From the NCBI RefSeq assembly GCF_902806685.2, contig NC_048547.1:124001-188000 (forward strand): a DNA stretch of 64,000 nt, read 5' to 3'. The position numbers and the translations under genes were made by a program. The DNA is from Maniola hyperantus. Lineage: Eukaryota; Arthropoda; Insecta; Lepidoptera; Nymphalidae. Position 1 is the first letter of the stretch. Every line of letters begins with the position of its first letter. A model generated the notes under the pieces. It was not told the DNA's origin and searched no databases. It saw nothing but the letters and a program-made list of their open reading frames with translations. Shown here one piece after another: positions 52,900 to 62,849 of the stretch.

Positions 52900-53862
52900 G
52901 AGACGGATGCGGAGGGCATTCCGCACGTTGGCGTGCGGATGGAGCGACGACGCGGAGGGCATTCCGCACGTTGGCGTGCGGATGGAGCGAGGACGCGGAG
53001 GGCATTTCGCACGTTGGCGTGCGGATGGAGCGAGGACGCGGAGGGCATTTCGCACGTTGGCGTGCGGATGGAGTGAGGACGCGGAGGGCATTCCGCACGT
53101 TGGCGTGCGGATGGAGCGAGGACGCGGAGGGCATTCCGCACGTTGGCGTGCGGATGGAGCGAGGACGCGGAGGGCATTCCGCACGTTGGCGTGCGGATGG
53201 AGCGAGGACGCGGAGGGCATTTCGCACGTTGGCGTGCGGATGGAGCGAGGACGCGGAGGGCATTTCGCACGTTGGCGTGCGGATGGAGTGAGGACGCGGA
53301 GGGCATTCCGCACGTTGGCGTGCGGATGGAGCGAGGACGCGGAGGGCATTCCGCACGTTGGCGTGCGGATGGAGCGAGGACGCGGAGGGCATTCCGCACG
53401 TTGGCGTGCGGATGGAGCGACGATGCGGAGGGCATTCCGCACGTTGGCGTGCGGATGGAGCGACGATGCGGAGGGCATTCCGCACGTTGGTGTGCGGATG
53501 GAGCGACGATGCGGAGGGCATTCCGCACGTTGGCGTGCGGATGGAGCGACGATGCGGAGGGCATTCCGCACGTTGGCGTGCGGATGGAGCGACGATGCGG
53601 AGGGCATTCCGCACGTTGGCGTGCGGATGGAGCGACGATGCGGAGGGCATTCCGCACGTTGGTGTGCGGATGGAGCGACGATGCGGAGGGCATTCCGCAC
53701 GTTGGCGTGCGGATGGAGCGACGATGCGGAGGGCATTCCGCACGTTGGCGTGCGGATGGAGCGACGATGCGGAGGGCATTCCGCACGTTGGCGTGCGGAT
53801 GGAGCGACGATGCGGAGGGCATTCCGCACGTTGGCGTGCGGATGGAGCGGACGACGCGGAGG
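52900..53862. repeat. 43-bp minisatellite with hairpin unit, about 22 copies
   Basis: The unit contains TCCGCACG-TTGG-CGTGCGGA (8-bp stem, 4-base loop) between GCGGAGGGCAT and TGGAGCGACGA. The first half uses GAGGACGCGG, the second GACGATGCGG, and both outermost ends use GACGACGCGG. The unit lacks stops in many frames on both strands, so the long frames here are not genes. Confidence 0.97.
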
Positions 53863-53999
53863 GCTTGTCGCTGCCGTGGAATGTCATTATGTGAGGGCGT
53901 ACATAAGGGCTGGGACACATGCCGCGCGACAGCAGCGACGCGGTCGAACGTCTCTCTGACGCGTGTACATGCGGCATTATCATCATCAAAATCATTGAT

Positions 54000-54312
54000 G
54001 TAGGAGGAAGCTAGTGACTCAACCCTTCGCTGGCCAACTACTGAACACGGGCTATCCTCTCAGAGTGAGAGGGGTTTAGGCCAAAATCTACCACGCTCGC
54101 TAAGTGTGGATTGACAGACTTCACACACCTTTGAGAACAGGCATGCAGGTTTCCTTGCGATGTTATCCTTTGGCGTTAAATTAAGTGATATTTATTTAAT
54201 TGCGTAGAGAGAACATAGCCCCAAAAAGTTTAGACATGTGGGCCCGGGACACACGAGTATATCTACTCAAGTGCTCAGAATCGAACCCCCGACCTTCCGA
54301 ATATATGGCATC
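54000..54312 (-). mobile_element. Main-family tRNA-derived SINE
   Basis: Minus strand: head with B box GGTTCGATTC near 54280, a partly rearranged head-body junction, then CTCTCACTCTGAGAGG and the tail near 54010. Confidence 0.8.
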
Positions 54313-54461
54313 GTATCGAAAACGGGACATTTGTGCTGAAGCTTGAAGCATAAATAACTGTGGTGTTAGCAGCTCAGTGAAAGGTACTCGTTTACAGTGC
54401 GACGTGGCTGCAAGTATAAGCCGCCGAGCGCTGCTGTCAGCGGCACGGCGTCTGCCTGTCG

Positions 54462-54485
54462 CCGCGTCGCCGCGTCGCCGCGTCA
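54462..54485. repeat. 8-bp minisatellite (CGCCGCGT)3
   Basis: Three perfect octamers. Confidence 0.9.
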
Positions 54486-54604
54486 TGTCGCGGGCAGCTG
54501 GTGCCGTATAATTGCTTCATTACTTACAACACTTTAAATACCTACTTGTTGTTTACTTTTACAAGTTTTACAATACTAAGTTGCAAAACATTATCATCTT
54601 CATC

Positions 54605-54758
54605 TAAATATATAAAAGGATTGACTGACTGACTGGTCTATCTACGTACAGCTCAAACTACTGGACGGATCGGGCTAAGAAAGGATTTTTGAAAATTCAA
54701 CCTCTAAAGGGGTGAAATAGGCGTTTAAAATTTGTGTAGTCGCGAGCATAAGTTAGTC
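54605..54758 (+). mobile_element. Helitron-like element, 37858 subfamily
   Basis: Start TCATCTAAATATATAAAAGG then ATTGACTGACTGACTGG; end GCGAGCATAAGTTAGT. The inside is shortened compared with 37858. Confidence 0.7.
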
Positions 54759-54779
54759 ATCAATATGGAGTAGAGATGT

Positions 54780-54832
54780 TTCAACATTCTGAGAGGAGAC
54801 CCGTGTTGATAGCGAGCCGGTGATGGCTATGA
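54780..54832 (+). mobile_element. Main-family SINE tail fragment
   Basis: CATTCTGAGAGGAGACCCG and GAGCCGGTGATGG only. Confidence 0.65.
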
Positions 54833-55283
54833 TGGGAATGACCGATTTACAAAAACTTCCACTCGAGGGAATCCGAGGCGGATCAGCTAGTATCTGAGTT
54901 TTGTCGAACTGCCATTACACAATAGCACGGAGAGGGTAACAGAATCTGTTGAGCTCACACAGATTGGCTCGGACGGACGGAACGACAACGACCTGCGCCG
55001 AATTGCTCCCACGTTGCGAATTATCGAAATCGAAGCGCGTTTTGTATTTCATGAAAGCCGTTTCCCGTGGGCAGAGAAACTCTATCAAAGTTTTGAAGAA
55101 TACTATAATATAAATGTTGAATGAATATTAATTTGCCATCTGCTTGGTTGTAGACTACACTTGTTACTAACCTGATGTTCAAAGCATCGATTTAATCGAT
55201 GGTCGAAAGCAAATACAAGCAGTTTAGGCTATAATGCATCAAAAGTGTCGAGCTCGACATCAAAAACAGTTTCCATCTCAATA
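54833..55283. other. Gene-free stretch
   Basis: Nothing recognised. Confidence 0.4.
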
Positions 55284-55382
55284 GTACGCGACAGGTCGAG
55301 ATGGCAATCGACGTATGAGGTGGGGGTTTTGCGGGTATGCGGGGCGTCTCCAGTCCGATTGCCATCTCGACCTGTCACGTAC
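55284..55382. mobile_element. MITE, GCGACAGG family, copy 3
   Basis: GTACGCGACAGGTCGAGATG continuing GCAATCG is mirrored at the right end with one mismatch. It is the best preserved copy, about 99 bases long. Confidence 0.82.
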
Positions 55383-55777
55383 CTACTATTTTTTTTAAAC
55401 ACAACATACGCGACTCATTTAATAGTTATTTCATCAAATAAAATTGTCGTGAAACTAACAAAAACCCATATAACAGTAGATGTAGTACAAGAAAAAGTTT
55501 TCACGTAGAGAGGTGTTCATACCATGTGACATCTCCCAGCGATTCGTATCTCAGCCATCTGCAGCATCCGTCGCTTTGGGAATTTGCAAAAACTCGCACA
55601 AGCTCGTTTGAGCTGCGCTTTGATGTTGCCGCTAAAATTCTACATTGAATTTTTTATGTGTGACGTGATCTCGAATGAAATTTGCACAATTTTTGGTGTT
55701 TCTCTCTGAGTGAGATCACTGAAATCTCTACAATCTTTTGATAGAATACCGCAGTAAAAACGGTTAGCAAAACTACA
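55383..55777. other. Gene-free stretch
   Basis: Nothing recognised. Confidence 0.4.
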
Positions 55778-55841
55778 GTCGTAGTGAGTATATAAACATC
55801 GTAATGAGTATATAAACATCGTAGTGAGTATATAAATAGTC
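55778..55841. repeat. 22-bp tandem repeat, 3 copies
   Basis: Unit GTAGTGAGTATATAAACATC, with one G/A change. Confidence 0.9.
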
Positions 55842-57067
55842 AGTGGTCGTAGTATTCATTCTTACAAAAATTATAAACTTTTCAAATTCCACAGTTCCCA
55901 ACATTCAGTTACTGATTCCTAGCAGTTTGGATTGCTGTACCTTGCAGCATCAGGATTTAGGAGTTGGGACTTGGAGTTCAATAACAGAACTGGTACTTGG
56001 TGGCTTCAGTATTCATCATCATAAATTCCTGAATCCCTATGCATTAGGGATGTAGGACCCCTGCAGTGCAGTAGAGGAGTTGGAGTCAGAATTCTTTATG
56101 GGACCATCTCACTAAACTTCTATTGAGTAAAATTAATATTTTAGCAAATCCTTCAAGATTCAAGATATCTTGAAAAAATGTGTAATTTTTTATCGACTTG
56201 AACCTGGGATCTCCTAATGATGAAACTACAACGCTAAGGACAAAGGATCTGTTTAGTCACTAGATAAAACATTTTAATATATTATATTATATCTCCGAGT
56301 GACTCGTTTTCCCACATCAGGATTTTTGTCAGGCACATAAAAAGGGTCGCGTCACGCAGTGTGATGTACCGCGCGTCGCGCGTCGGCCGCACTATTAACT
56401 TGACTCGAGATAAGAGCCTCTCAGTGTCACGTGATTATGTGGAATTTATCTAGTTGAATAAGGACCTCTTTTTTATGTTCCGATTGTTTTCTATTGCCCT
56501 TTGACTTATCCCTAATGTATTAGATTCAATGCCGATTGTTTGCGAGCTCTACTCGATTAATAGAAATAGAAAGATTTTTATTCAAGTCAACTTTTATAAG
56601 TGTTTTTGAATTGTCAAGTGAATTTATTGTCCCGAGCCAAAGAACGCGCGAGCGAGAACACTCGCGTCGTTGCGTGTTAGAATAGAAAAAAAACATCTAG
56701 TTCAATGAATGTAACAAAAATCGTTTGGTAAGTTTCACGAAAAGCCAATTTACACACTTACAAATCCTAGTTAAATATTGTAGCAAACGATTGAAAGTGC
56801 GAAAATTGAAAAATTACTTTATGCGAAAATGTTATCACTGAAGAAAATTAATAACCCAATGAAAGTAATTCAAACATGCCCATTGCTACCTTAAAAGTAC
56901 ACAATAATGTGAACCCGACCGAACCCAGATCTTTCGCTTGTATAGGAATGGCAAGAATGTAGAATGTGTGGGATGAAACCACTTCCGCTCCTCCTGTTAT
57001 CTGTGTAAAGCGTTACGAACCAGTAGCAGATTCATTAGTCAAGGTATGAATAAATTCAATGGATTTT
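55842..57067. other. Gene-free stretch
   Basis: A tRNA-like remnant (GAACCTGGGATCTCC) lies near 56203. The 70-residue frame at 55843-56055 is unsupported. Nothing else recognised. Confidence 0.35.
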
Positions 57068-57318
57068 AAGGGTTCCGTACCTCAAAAGGAAAAAAGGAAC
57101 TCTTTTGTCTGTCAAGACCCGTCAAGGGAATCAAAACCTATAGGGTACTTTCCGTTGACCTAGAATCATGAAGTTTAGCAGCTGGTAGCAATGTCTTATA
57201 GCAAGAGTAAGAATCTGAACACTGAATTTTTAATACCATCACAATAAAAATAGTGCTATTTCTTGAACGATGGTACAGAATCTTTTGTGTACGAGTCCAA
57301 CTCGCACTTGACCGGTTT
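57068..57318 (+). mobile_element. GGTTCCGTA-family repeat
   Basis: GGGTTCCGTACCTCAAAAGG, GACCTAGAATCATGAAG and the end GAGTCCAACTCGCACTTGACC. Shorter inside than the 39275 copy. Confidence 0.78.
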
Positions 57319-57716
57319 AATAATCCCAGAAAATGATTTAAAAATATCAGAACCGGAAGACGCCCGCCTCCGCCCGCCCTGGGGAAATAAAAGCGAGCCG
57401 AGCCGGGGCGGGCGGCGCGGCGTTACCGATACTTACAAATTGCTTCATACCACGCTTCATTAGCTATCTATGAAGTGTAAGCTTACTTAGAAATACTTAC
57501 ATTTAGTCAGTCTATGAAAGTGTTTCCTATGTAACGTACGTGAGCACTAAGAAACAATTTTAAGATCCTCAACAGCTAGTTTGTACCTACTCGTAGTATC
57601 TTAATTAGAAAGTTGAAAGAGAGCACTACAAAGCGAATAAATAAAAATGACCACATTGGAGTACATCGGTTGTGGGTGACGGCTCTTAGCTTATCACAAG
57701 TTCTCATTACCCCCCA
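57319..57716. other. Gene-free stretch
   Basis: GC-rich patch at 57360-57425 similar to 27490-27530. Nothing else. Confidence 0.4.
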
Positions 57717-57772
57717 GCCCGCTCCGCCCCGCTCCGCCCCGCTCCGTCCCGCTCCATCCCACTCTGCCCCGA
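57717..57772. repeat. 10-bp minisatellite (CCGCTCCGCC)n
   Basis: Five to six units with increasing variation to the right. Confidence 0.88.
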
Positions 57773-57944
57773 GCGCCGACACTCGCCAACAAAGCCTAGG
57801 TTTATCTTTCAGTTTTTCATCAGAGTAATGTAAAGCTAATTTTCTTGGCGAGACTACTCTCTCAGTAGAATGGAAAATTACTGCGATAAAAATATCTCAC
57901 GTTTTTAAAAGCAACTATGTCTTATTATGGTAAGGTATCCAATT

Positions 57945-58110
57945 CAATCACCGGTTCAATACTAAGCACGGGTGTCCTCTCACAATGAGAAAGATTTGGC
58001 CATAGTCCACCACGCTCTTCAAAGTGCAGATTGGCAGACTTTTCACACCTTTGAGAACATTACGGAGAAGTCTGACATATGCAGCTTTCCTCAAAATGTT
58101 GTTTCACCGT
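57945..58110 (-). mobile_element. Main-family SINE, headless
   Basis: Minus strand: CTCCGTAATGTTCTCAAAGG, CTGCACTTTGAAGAGCGTGG and TCTCATTGTGAGAGGACACC. The head was lost; the next SINE starts 15 bases later. Confidence 0.78.
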
Positions 58111-58124
58111 TAAGGAAGAATAAT

Positions 58125-58320
58125 TAGAGCCTCAATAGCTCAACTGGTAAAGGAGTGGACTGAAAACCGAAAGGTCGACGGTTCAAATCTCGCCCGTTGC
58201 ACTATTGTCGTACCTACTCCTAGCACAAGCTTCACGCTTAGTTGGAGAGGAAAAATGGGAATATTAGTCATTTAACATGGCTAATGTTCTTTTCTTATTT
58301 AAAAAAATAAAAATTATTTT
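58125..58320 (+). mobile_element. SINE with tRNA-Phe-like head, full copy
   Basis: Head GCCTCAATAGCTCAACTGG, anticodon arm GGACTGAAAACCGAAAGGTC, B box GGTTCAAATCTC. Body GCACTATTGTCGTACC and TCCTAGCACAAGCTTCACG, then GGAATATTAGTCATTTAACA and an A-rich end. The GAA anticodon context points to a tRNA-Phe ancestor. Confidence 0.85.
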
Positions 58321-58604
58321 AAGTTCGTAAAGTTACAGGTACGAACACCCGACATGCGCAATGGGAAACCGACGTTTTGATTATTAGGCTGTCATTTGGA
58401 AATTACTTTTTCCTAATTGACATAACCGGGAATAGACCTGGAACCTGTGATTCCAGAGGTCACAGCGTTGCACTATAGAGGCCGTTGGCTATATAATACC
58501 AGATTTGAGCTTTAATTGCGGTTCAATGATCAATCTATTCCACACCACTCCAAAATACTAAATAACATTAGACGTGAAACAAATAAGACGGCATGGCGTC
58601 ACTA
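58321..58604. other. Two weak tRNA-like remnants
   Basis: TACGAACACCCGACATGC near 58340 and GACCTGGAACCTGTGATTCC near 58436 resemble complements of B-box regions. They are too degraded to assign. Confidence 0.35.
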
Positions 58605-58640
58605 ATCGAATAGTCGAATAGTCGGATAGTCGAATAGTTC
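58605..58640. repeat. 10-bp repeat (CGAATAGT-type), 4 copies
   Basis: Short degenerate decamer run. Confidence 0.85.
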
Positions 58641-58677
58641 CCGCGTCGATAATAACCCGAATCATAATGCTTTTATG

Positions 58678-59342
58678 GCACAATGAAACTGAGAGAAATA
58701 TCTACACATTGTACAGTCATGCACAGTAATATACGACTAAGTCACTCATGTACAGTTATGCACAGTAATATACGACTAAGTCACTCATGTACAGTCATGC
58801 ACAGTAATATACGACTAAGTCACTCATGTACAGTCATGCACAGTAATATACGACTAAGTCACTCATGTACAGTTATGCACAGTAATATACGACTAAGTCA
58901 CTCATGTACAGTCATGCACAGTAATATACGACTAAGTCACTCATGTACAGTCATGCACAGTAATATACGACTAAGTCACTCATGTACAGTTATGCACAGT
59001 AATATACGACTAAGTCACTCATGTACAGTCATGCACAGTAATATACGACTAAGTCACTCATGTACAGTCATGCACAGTAATATACGACTAAGTCACTCAT
59101 GTACAGTCATGCACAGTAATATACTAAGTCACTCATGTACAGTCATGCACAGTAATATACGACTAAGTCACTCATGTACAGTCATGCACAGTAATATACG
59201 ACTAAGTCACTCATGTACAGTCATGCACAGTAATATACGACTAAGTCACTCATGTACAGTCATGCACAGTAATATACGACTAAGTCACTCATGTACAGTC
59301 ATGCACAGTAATATACGACTAAGTCACTCAGTTTCATTGTGC
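58678..59342. mobile_element. Inverted-repeat-bounded element filled by a 39-bp array
   Basis: GCACAATGAAACTGAG (58678-58693) and its exact complement (59327-59342) bound the array. Only 17 bases separate the left end from the array, and none on the right. No clear target duplication was found. Confidence 0.75.
58711..59330. repeat. 39-bp minisatellite, about 16 copies
   Basis: Unit TACAGTCATGCACAGTAATA then TACGACTAAGTCACTCATG. A T variant (CAGTTATGC) recurs every third unit in the left half (58750, 58867, 58984). One unit lacks CGA. The period is a multiple of three, giving one false open frame. Confidence 0.97.
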
Positions 59343-59404
59343 TATATACTTAGCTGAAATAGTTACAATGCGTGAATTTTGATTTTTGTGTGGTTTAGCG
59401 ATAT

Positions 59405-59560
59405 ATATTGGGGTCCCAAGGTGTTACAATGGCGACCTCACATCGGAACGTGCAGCGTAGGAAGACCTCCACTTCAGGGCTCAGGCGGTACATAATTCTC
59501 ATCGCAAGCTGTGGCAACCACTAGTGGGTCTACGAAATAGCATTTATACGTATTTCTTTC
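59405..59560 (+). pseudogene. RTE-clade LINE C-terminal remnant
   Basis: GGGGTCCCAAGGTGTTACAA encodes WGPKVLQWRPHIG, the RTE C-terminal block, followed by GRPP and then degraded sequence. Confidence 0.72.
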
Positions 59561-59644
59561 CTTTTGTGTAATTTTAAGTTTATTATTAGTAACCTGTTGA
59601 TTGCCCTTTTAAATAAAATAATGATGATTATAGTTTAGCGTATG

Positions 59645-59850
59645 TTTTTTATATAAAAATAGCGAGTAGACGAGCAGGCGGATCACTTGATGTTAAGTGA
59701 TTACCGCCGACCATGAATATTTGCAGAACCAGAGGAACCGCCAAAGCGTTGCCAGTTTTCAGAAAGTTGATCTGTTCCTTGAATAAGGCCATTTTGAAAT
59801 GTAGTAAGAACACCGCCGAAGGGAGTTGGAAGGCAGAGCGTATCCAGCGA
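59645..59850 (-). mobile_element. SINE/LINE body of the GGCGCAGTGG family
   Basis: Minus strand: GTTCTTACTACATTTC, GCGGTTCCTCTGGTTCTGC, ATCACTTAACATCAAGTGAT and an A/T tail. Parallel to 38672. Confidence 0.72.
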
Positions 59851-60224
59851 GCCGGTCTACTTTATAGTGTTCTTTCTAATTAGAGTACTTGTAATTCCTA
59901 GCGCCCTCGCAGCTAGGTACTAGTTAAAGTTCGCAACATCGCATTTCTCTACCGGCATCCTCTGGGAGTGTAAAATGGAACTAGATACCAACTTGGGTTT
60001 TATCTAGTTTGCGCTAAGTATAACAGTTTTGTTACAGTTTTTAAGTTACAAGCAAATGTGTAGTTCTTTATCGAATTGTAACTTTAACTTAGCTTTGACA
60101 ACACCGTAAAAGAATATCAATAAGAGATATTTAATTATTTTCATGGAATGCATTATTTCGAGTTTAAGACACTCTAGAGTAAGCTTGTTATGTGTCAATA
60201 TGTCATTTGTTATGGAGATCAAGC
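59851..60224. other. Gene-free stretch
   Basis: Nothing recognised. Confidence 0.4.
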
Positions 60225-60345
60225 TTTGCCACGCTGAACCCCAGGTAGGCTGGTAGGCCTTTCCCTTAGGCGACGGCCGATGTCACGCACGAAACCCTTC
60301 GCTTCCTCGCCCCCGCAGCCCATCGTCTCCACCGCCAGTGGAATG
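60225..60345 (-). pseudogene. Retroelement C-terminal remnant (LAVETMG...EEAKGFVRDIG)
   Basis: One minus frame reads IPLAVETMGCGGEEAKGF then VRDIGRRLRE and VQRGKA. This pattern ends the polyprotein of several invertebrate LINE-type elements (a P-x-A-V-E-T-x-G-x-W/G motif and a final V/I-Q-R-G-N/K-A). Only about 40 codons remain. The plus-strand 99-residue frame over it (60280-60579) is a shadow. Confidence 0.55.
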
Positions 60346-60629
60346 AAGAGGTATTACCTCAGAAGAGGGGCATATTTAAAGGTTTTCCTCGCGGCAGCAG
60401 ACTCTGCAGCGGCGCCGGCCTCCCGCCAAAATTATTCCGTAGAAGAGTTATTTAGGTATCCATTAAATAATATATTTTTAAGGTGTTGTCTACACAGAGG
60501 TGCAGCGTGCGACAATCTTGAAGTTTGCGGCTTTTATAGCGCCTCTAACCCAACTGACAACATCACGGTTTACGTCTGAAGAGATGGTGTAAAGATGGCT
60601 GCTTTCTCACGGTGGTAGGTGGGTCTTTA

Positions 60630-60900
60630 GGGGAAAAATCTGAAAAGTGTGAATTTAGGGTTAGATCACACAAACAAATTAAATTGTGGTCATGAACTCG
60701 TAATTAGTATTTTCAGTATTCGAAGTAAGATAACTATATCAAGTGGGATATCATATGAAAGGGCTTTACCTGTACATTCTGAAACAGACTTTTATTTATT
60801 TTTATGCATCATAGTTTTTGAATTATCGTGCAAAATGTCGAAAAAAACGAGTGTAGTACGGAACCTCGTTGCGCGAGTCTGACTCGCACTGGACCAGTTT
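60630..60900 (+). mobile_element. GGTTCCGTA-family repeat, 3' half
   Basis: ATTGTGGTCATGAACTCG, ACTATATCAAGTGGGATATC and TGCATCATAGTTTTTGAATT, then the end GAGTCTGACTCGCACTGGAC. Confidence 0.78.
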
Positions 60901-61309
60901 TTCAAATAAACTTCTACAATTACTTTTGAATCGTCAAAAGCATCTACCATCGCGCAACAGAGTATCATGGGAGGGCGCCTTATCAATCTGAGCCGAGCGC
61001 GTGATATGAGCATCAAATAAGTGAGATTCATTGTCGTCCTAAATATCATAAAGCCGAAAAAGTTGCCTCTTTCCGGCCGCGACGCAAACAACTCATACTC
61101 ATCATTATTACAGAGCAAATTACGCCGAAGTCCCCGGGGAAGTTTCGTGATAAACGTCGTGAACTTTATATTATAAGGAGCTTGTTTTTGTACAGCTACA
61201 CCATGTTGGTGAAACGTGCGTAGATTAGGTGGGCACCAAAAAAAACTCAACAACAAAAAACAACAAACAAAGTAGATATCGTTTTTCAGGTTTCTAACCC
61301 CCAGAGAAC
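60901..61309. other. Gene-free stretch
   Basis: TTGGTGAAACGTGCGTAG at 61207 resembles words at 45290 and 32075, possibly a short common repeat. Nothing else. Confidence 0.35.
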
Positions 61310-61775
61310 TTCCGTGCGAGGGTATTTTTTTCGACATTTTGGACGATAATCAAAAACAATTATGCATAAAACTAAAAAAAAAACTGTTTTAGAATATGCA
61401 GGTAAAGCTCTGTCATATGATACCCACTTGGTAAAGTTATCTTACTTTGAAAATTGAAAATACTAATATTTGCTATGAACTTTTACTTTTAGTTTCTGTG
61501 ATGTAACCACGGTTTTCCAACTTATTCATTTACTTGAGCAACTCGTATAAGACCTCCTACCTACATACCAAATTTCATGATTCTAAGTCAACGGAAAGTA
61601 CCCTATAGGTTTTCTAGGACAGAGACGACGGACATACGGACAGACAGACAGACAGACAACAAAGTGATCCTATAAGAGTTATTTGTGGTTGGTTTGTGTT
61701 TGTTGGTAAAAAATTAAAAAGTGTTAATTCTTGTACAACGGAACCCTTCGCGCGCGAGGCCGACTCGCACTGTTT
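61310..61775 (-). mobile_element. GGTTCCGTA-family repeat, plus a separate end fragment
   Basis: 61310-61680 is a minus-strand copy (complement of ATCACTTTGTTGTCTGTCTG, then GACTTAGAATCATGAAATTT). 61730-61775 is an extra plus-strand terminus (CGGAACCCTTCGCGCGCGAG). Confidence 0.75.
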
Positions 61776-62589
61776 ATTTGTAGGTAGGTACTTACTTATG
61801 TTAAATTTGAGACAAAATAACTAAGACAGAGCCTAATGAAAGGGCAATAATCCGCATGAAAAAAAAAGAAACCAAAATAATATAAACTGCAAGAAATTAA
61901 AGGGCCAAGGTGCATTTAAAGTTACAAAATAAAAATTGTACTGGAACAATACAAACTTAAAATGTAGAGACAACCCGCAGCCCTTCAGGCATCAGCTGTT
62001 AGTATAAAATGTTCTCTTTTTAGTGGCTTCATATTTCGTCCGAAGGCTATTGTAATGTAACACATAGCGGAATAAAAAAAGGGACGCGACAAAGGACAAA
62101 AGTCAACTAGTCCAACTCCCACCGGCTCCTCGGTGCCTCGACCGCCATCAATACGAGTCGCGGGAGGCGGGAGGCGACAAGGACGCGCTTATTTTAATAT
62201 CGAGCCTTCCATATTGTCTCACATTATTTACGAGAATTCACCATCGGACGCATACGTTTAACTCCATAAACCATCCTTTCACACCACACCTAAAATAAGC
62301 CCTACGGGTTAACAAATAGAACACAAAATGCTTTGTAAAGAATGGAAACATATTTTGATAACTCCTGTTTTTTCTAGTGTCCCAAAGCGATACTCGTTGA
62401 AAGGAAAATTTTGCTTTCTCAGAGTGATAGCCTGCGCCAAAGATAACTTTTCTTTCTATATGTACCTACTAGTCATGATTTAGAGATTTCATATCTGAGA
62501 TATACCTATATCTTTTGTTATTACAAACTATATACCTAATCATTTTACCTATTTATTGCTTATTCCCAGCGTGCGTTACAATGCCTTCA
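61776..62589. other. Gene-free stretch
   Basis: Nothing recognised. Confidence 0.4.
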
Positions 62590-62670
62590 TGAAGGAAAAA
62601 TCAAAGAGTTACCACGGGATTTTAAAAATCTAAATCCATGCCGTCGAAGTCGTGGGCATCGGCTAGTTGA
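62590..62670 (+). mobile_element. Helitron-like 3' fragment
   Basis: GAGTTACCACGGGATTTTAA, then CGTCGAAGTCGTGGGCATCG and GCTAGT. Confidence 0.65.
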
Positions 62671-62849
62671 TATATTGCCATGGTTCAGGAGGGAGATTAT
62701 ACCGAGATGATCCTGAACAAAACCAGTAACAGTAATCGAAAAAGATAAGATCTAATTGAAAGTAATTTTAAAAAGTGTCGCCTTTAAGACTTAGCTGCAG
62801 TAATTTGATCGTGTTATACTTTGTGAAGCTAAATAAAAGCAAATATTAC
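62671..62849. other. AT-rich spacer
   Basis: Nothing recognised before the last array. Confidence 0.4.

Noticed and set aside
52697..54003. Frames of 286-420 residues on both strands
   Set aside because: They come from a stop-free 43-bp unit in frames of both strands; no start context, domain or splice evidence.
58683..59357. A 224-residue His/Ser-rich repeat protein
   Set aside because: The 39-bp unit is 13 codons with no stop. The frame starts inside the inverted terminal repeat and variants include synonymous and non-synonymous changes alike.
60280..60579. A 99-residue host protein
   Set aside because: The other strand of its first part encodes a recognisable retroelement C-terminus; the plus frame is a shadow.
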